This document shows, piece after piece, positions 4,955 through 6,339 of a DNA stretch of 6,339 nucleotides; position 1 is the first letter of the stretch; each line of letters begins with the position of its first letter. This DNA comes from an uncultured Eubacterium sp. (lineage in GTDB: Bacteria > Bacillota > Clostridia > Lachnospirales > Lachnospiraceae), in the NCBI GenBank assembly GCA_905236295.1, contig CAJOQF010000299.1, forward strand, positions 1 to 6,339, given 5' to 3'. The notes beneath the pieces are model-generated. The model was given only the letters and a program-made list of their open reading frames with translations, searched no databases and was not told the origin of the DNA. The position numbers were made by a program, and so were the translations under genes.

Positions 4955-4964
4955 GTAGGTTGCA

Positions 4965-4981
4965 CTATTGTGTTGCAATAG
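4965..4981 (+). other. 5' hairpin in the rpoB leader
   Basis: CTATTG at 4965-4970 pairs with CAATAG at 4976-4981 around TGTTG, right at the predicted 5' end of the rpoB transcript. It could stabilise the mRNA or take part in control; no terminator follows it. The rest of the leader (4982-5056) shows no further clear structure. Confidence 0.4.
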
Positions 4982-5056
4982 CCTTATTATGCCCAAATTT
5001 AAGGGGTAACTGAGGCGAAATCTGAAAAAACAAATATAACGAGAGGTGAAACGTCG

Positions 5057-6339
5057 ATGGAGAAAAATAGGATACGTCCGGTCAAAGCCGGTAAAGGCCA
5101 GCGCATGAGCTACTCCAGACAGAAGGAAGTTCTGGAAATGCCCAATCTTATCGAAGTTCAGAAGGACTCATACGGGTGGCTTCTGAGCAAGGGATTGAGA
5201 GAAGTGTTTGATGATATATCACCCATATCAGATTACGCAGGAAAGCTCAGCCTGGAGTTTACGGATTTCAAGCTTTGCGAAGATGATGTAAAGTATTCCA
5301 TTCCGGAGTGCAAGGAGAGGGATGCTACTTATTCCGCACCGCTGAAAGTGAGAGTGCGTCTGCACAAGAAAGAGACGGATGAAATAGACGAACATGAGAT
5401 TTTCATGGGCGATTTACCACTTATGACGGAGACTGGTACATTCGTTATCAACGGAGCTGAGCGTGTTATCGTCAGCCAGCTTGTACGTTCTCCGGGAATA
5501 TACTATGGAATAGCTCACGATAAGATAGGAAAGAAACTCTTTTCGTGTACTGTGATCCCGAACCGAGGGGCATGGTTGGAGTATGAGACAGACTCCAATG
5601 ATGTCTTTTACGTGCGCGTTGACAGAACCAGAAAAGTTCCGATAACCGTACTTATCCGTGCACTCGGTATCGGCACAGACGCTGAGATCACAGAGCTTTT
5701 CGGTGAGGAGCCGAAGATCCTTGCAAGTTTCGGTAAGGATGCCGCTCACAATTATGAGGAAGGTCTTCTCGAATTATACAAGAAGATCCGTCCGGGCGAG
5801 CCGCTTTCGGTAGATAGCGCAGAAAGCCTTATCACGTCAATGTTCTTTGATCCGAGACGTTATGATCTCGCAAAGGTAGGACGTTATAAGTTCAATAAGA
5901 AATTAATGTTCAGAAACCGCGCTGCAGGACACGCTCTTGCAGAGGATGTTGTGCTTCCGGATACCGGCGAAGTTATCGAGGCAGGCACGGTTCTCACTCG
6001 CGAGCAGTGTGACGACATCCAGAATGCTGCGGTTCCGTATATCTGGCTTGCAGCCGAGGAGAGAAATGTAAAGGTTCTTTCCAATATGATGGTTGACATC
6101 AGAAACTATGTTGATATCGAGGATCCTAAGAGCATCGGTATCACAGAGCTTGTGTACTTCCCTGTTCTTGACGGTATCTTAAAAGAGAACGAGGGCAAGT
6201 CAAATGAGGAGCTTCTCGAGGCTATAAAGGCTGATGCGTCTGACCTCATACCTAAGCACATCACAAAGGAAGACATCATAGCTTCTATTAACTATAATAT
6301 GCATCTCGAATATAAGATAGGCAACAAGGACGATATAGA
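5057..6339 (+). CDS. rpoB: DNA-directed RNA polymerase subunit beta (5' part)
   Basis: RpoB forms one half of the RNA polymerase active-site cleft. The frame is open for 427 codons and runs off the window, so roughly the first third of the usual clostridial protein is present. It starts MEKNRIRPVKAGKGQRMSYS; the preceding GAGAGGTGA (5041-5049) serves as ribosome-binding site. The conserved N-terminal protrusion segment MGDLPLMTETGTFVINGAER spans residues 117-136, followed by VIVSQLVRSPGIYY (137-150), and the lobe follows with SMFFDPRRYDLAKVGRYKFN. The rifampicin-resistance region lies beyond the window. The codon use resembles the ribosomal-protein genes and not the accessory genes between them. 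It has its own promoter, separated from rplL by a terminator and about 2.5 kb. Confidence 0.97.
   Translation, partial: MEKNRIRPVKAGKGQRMSYSRQKEVLEMPNLIEVQKDSYGWLLSKGLREVFDDISPISDYAGKLSLEFTDFKLCEDDVKYSIPECKERDATYSAPLKVRVRLHKKETDEIDEHEIFMGDLPLMTETGTFVINGAERVIVSQLVRSPGIYYGIAHDKIGKKLFSCTVIPNRGAWLEYETDSNDVFYVRVDRTRKVPITVLIRALGIGTDAEITELFGEEPKILASFGKDAAHNYEEGLLELYKKIRPGEPLSVDSAESLITSMFFDPRRYDLAKVGRYKFNKKLMFRNRAAGHALAEDVVLPDTGEVIEAGTVLTREQCDDIQNAAVPYIWLAAEERNVKVLSNMMVDIRNYVDIEDPKSIGITELVYFPVLDGILKENEGKSNEELLEAIKADASDLIPKHITKEDIIASINYNMHLEYKIGNKDDI

Noticed and set aside
4989..5009. Six-codon leader peptide MPKFKG before rpoB
   Set aside because: There is no ribosome-binding site, no regulatory codons, and no terminator/antiterminator pair after it.
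1..6339. CRISPR arrays, tRNA or rRNA genes, and full insertion sequences
   Set aside because: No regularly spaced repeats, no cloverleaf with a conserved T-loop, and no transposase coding sequence were seen.

Overview
The window looks like low- to mid-GC Clostridia, most likely a member of the Lachnospiraceae. The basis is the protein sequences of L11, L1, L10, L12 and RpoB, the strong AGGAGG ribosome-binding sites, the TTG and GTG starts, a Firmicutes-type L10 leader, and small accessory proteins of kinds common in that family. The family assignment is an inference, because no search could be run.

Positions 1-2533 hold the classical ribosomal-protein cluster rplK-rplA-rplJ-rplL (L11, L1, L10, L7/L12). 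It carries its expected RNA controls. There is an L1-binding-site-like bulged hairpin just before the rplA ribosome-binding site. A strong internal promoter drives an L10 leader RNA that ends in an attenuator ahead of rplJ. A strong intrinsic terminator follows rplL.

Positions 2534-4920 are an accessory insertion of about 2.4 kb between rplL and rpoB, genes that are normally adjacent. From left to right it holds: a GC-rich imperfect palindrome of about 245 bp (2552-2795); a small Cro/CI-type regulator on the minus strand; a divergent lipoprotein gene with three Cys-rich repeats and a C-terminal OB-fold-like domain, the two genes sharing an intergenic region with three copies of a 14-bp dyad that looks like an operator; a second structured palindromic element of 173 bp (4167-4339); and a truncated STAS (anti-anti-sigma-like) gene joined, in another frame, to the tail of an unrelated unrecognised gene. 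The last part looks like a recombination or decay scar.

Positions 4921-6339 hold a sigma-A-type promoter, a leader of about 95 nt, and the first 427 codons of rpoB (RNA polymerase beta subunit), which runs off the window. Because of the rplL terminator and the rpoB promoter, rpoB appears to be transcribed separately from the ribosomal-protein genes here. The best candidates for undescribed biology are the two palindromic elements and the regulator/lipoprotein pair with its operator array.
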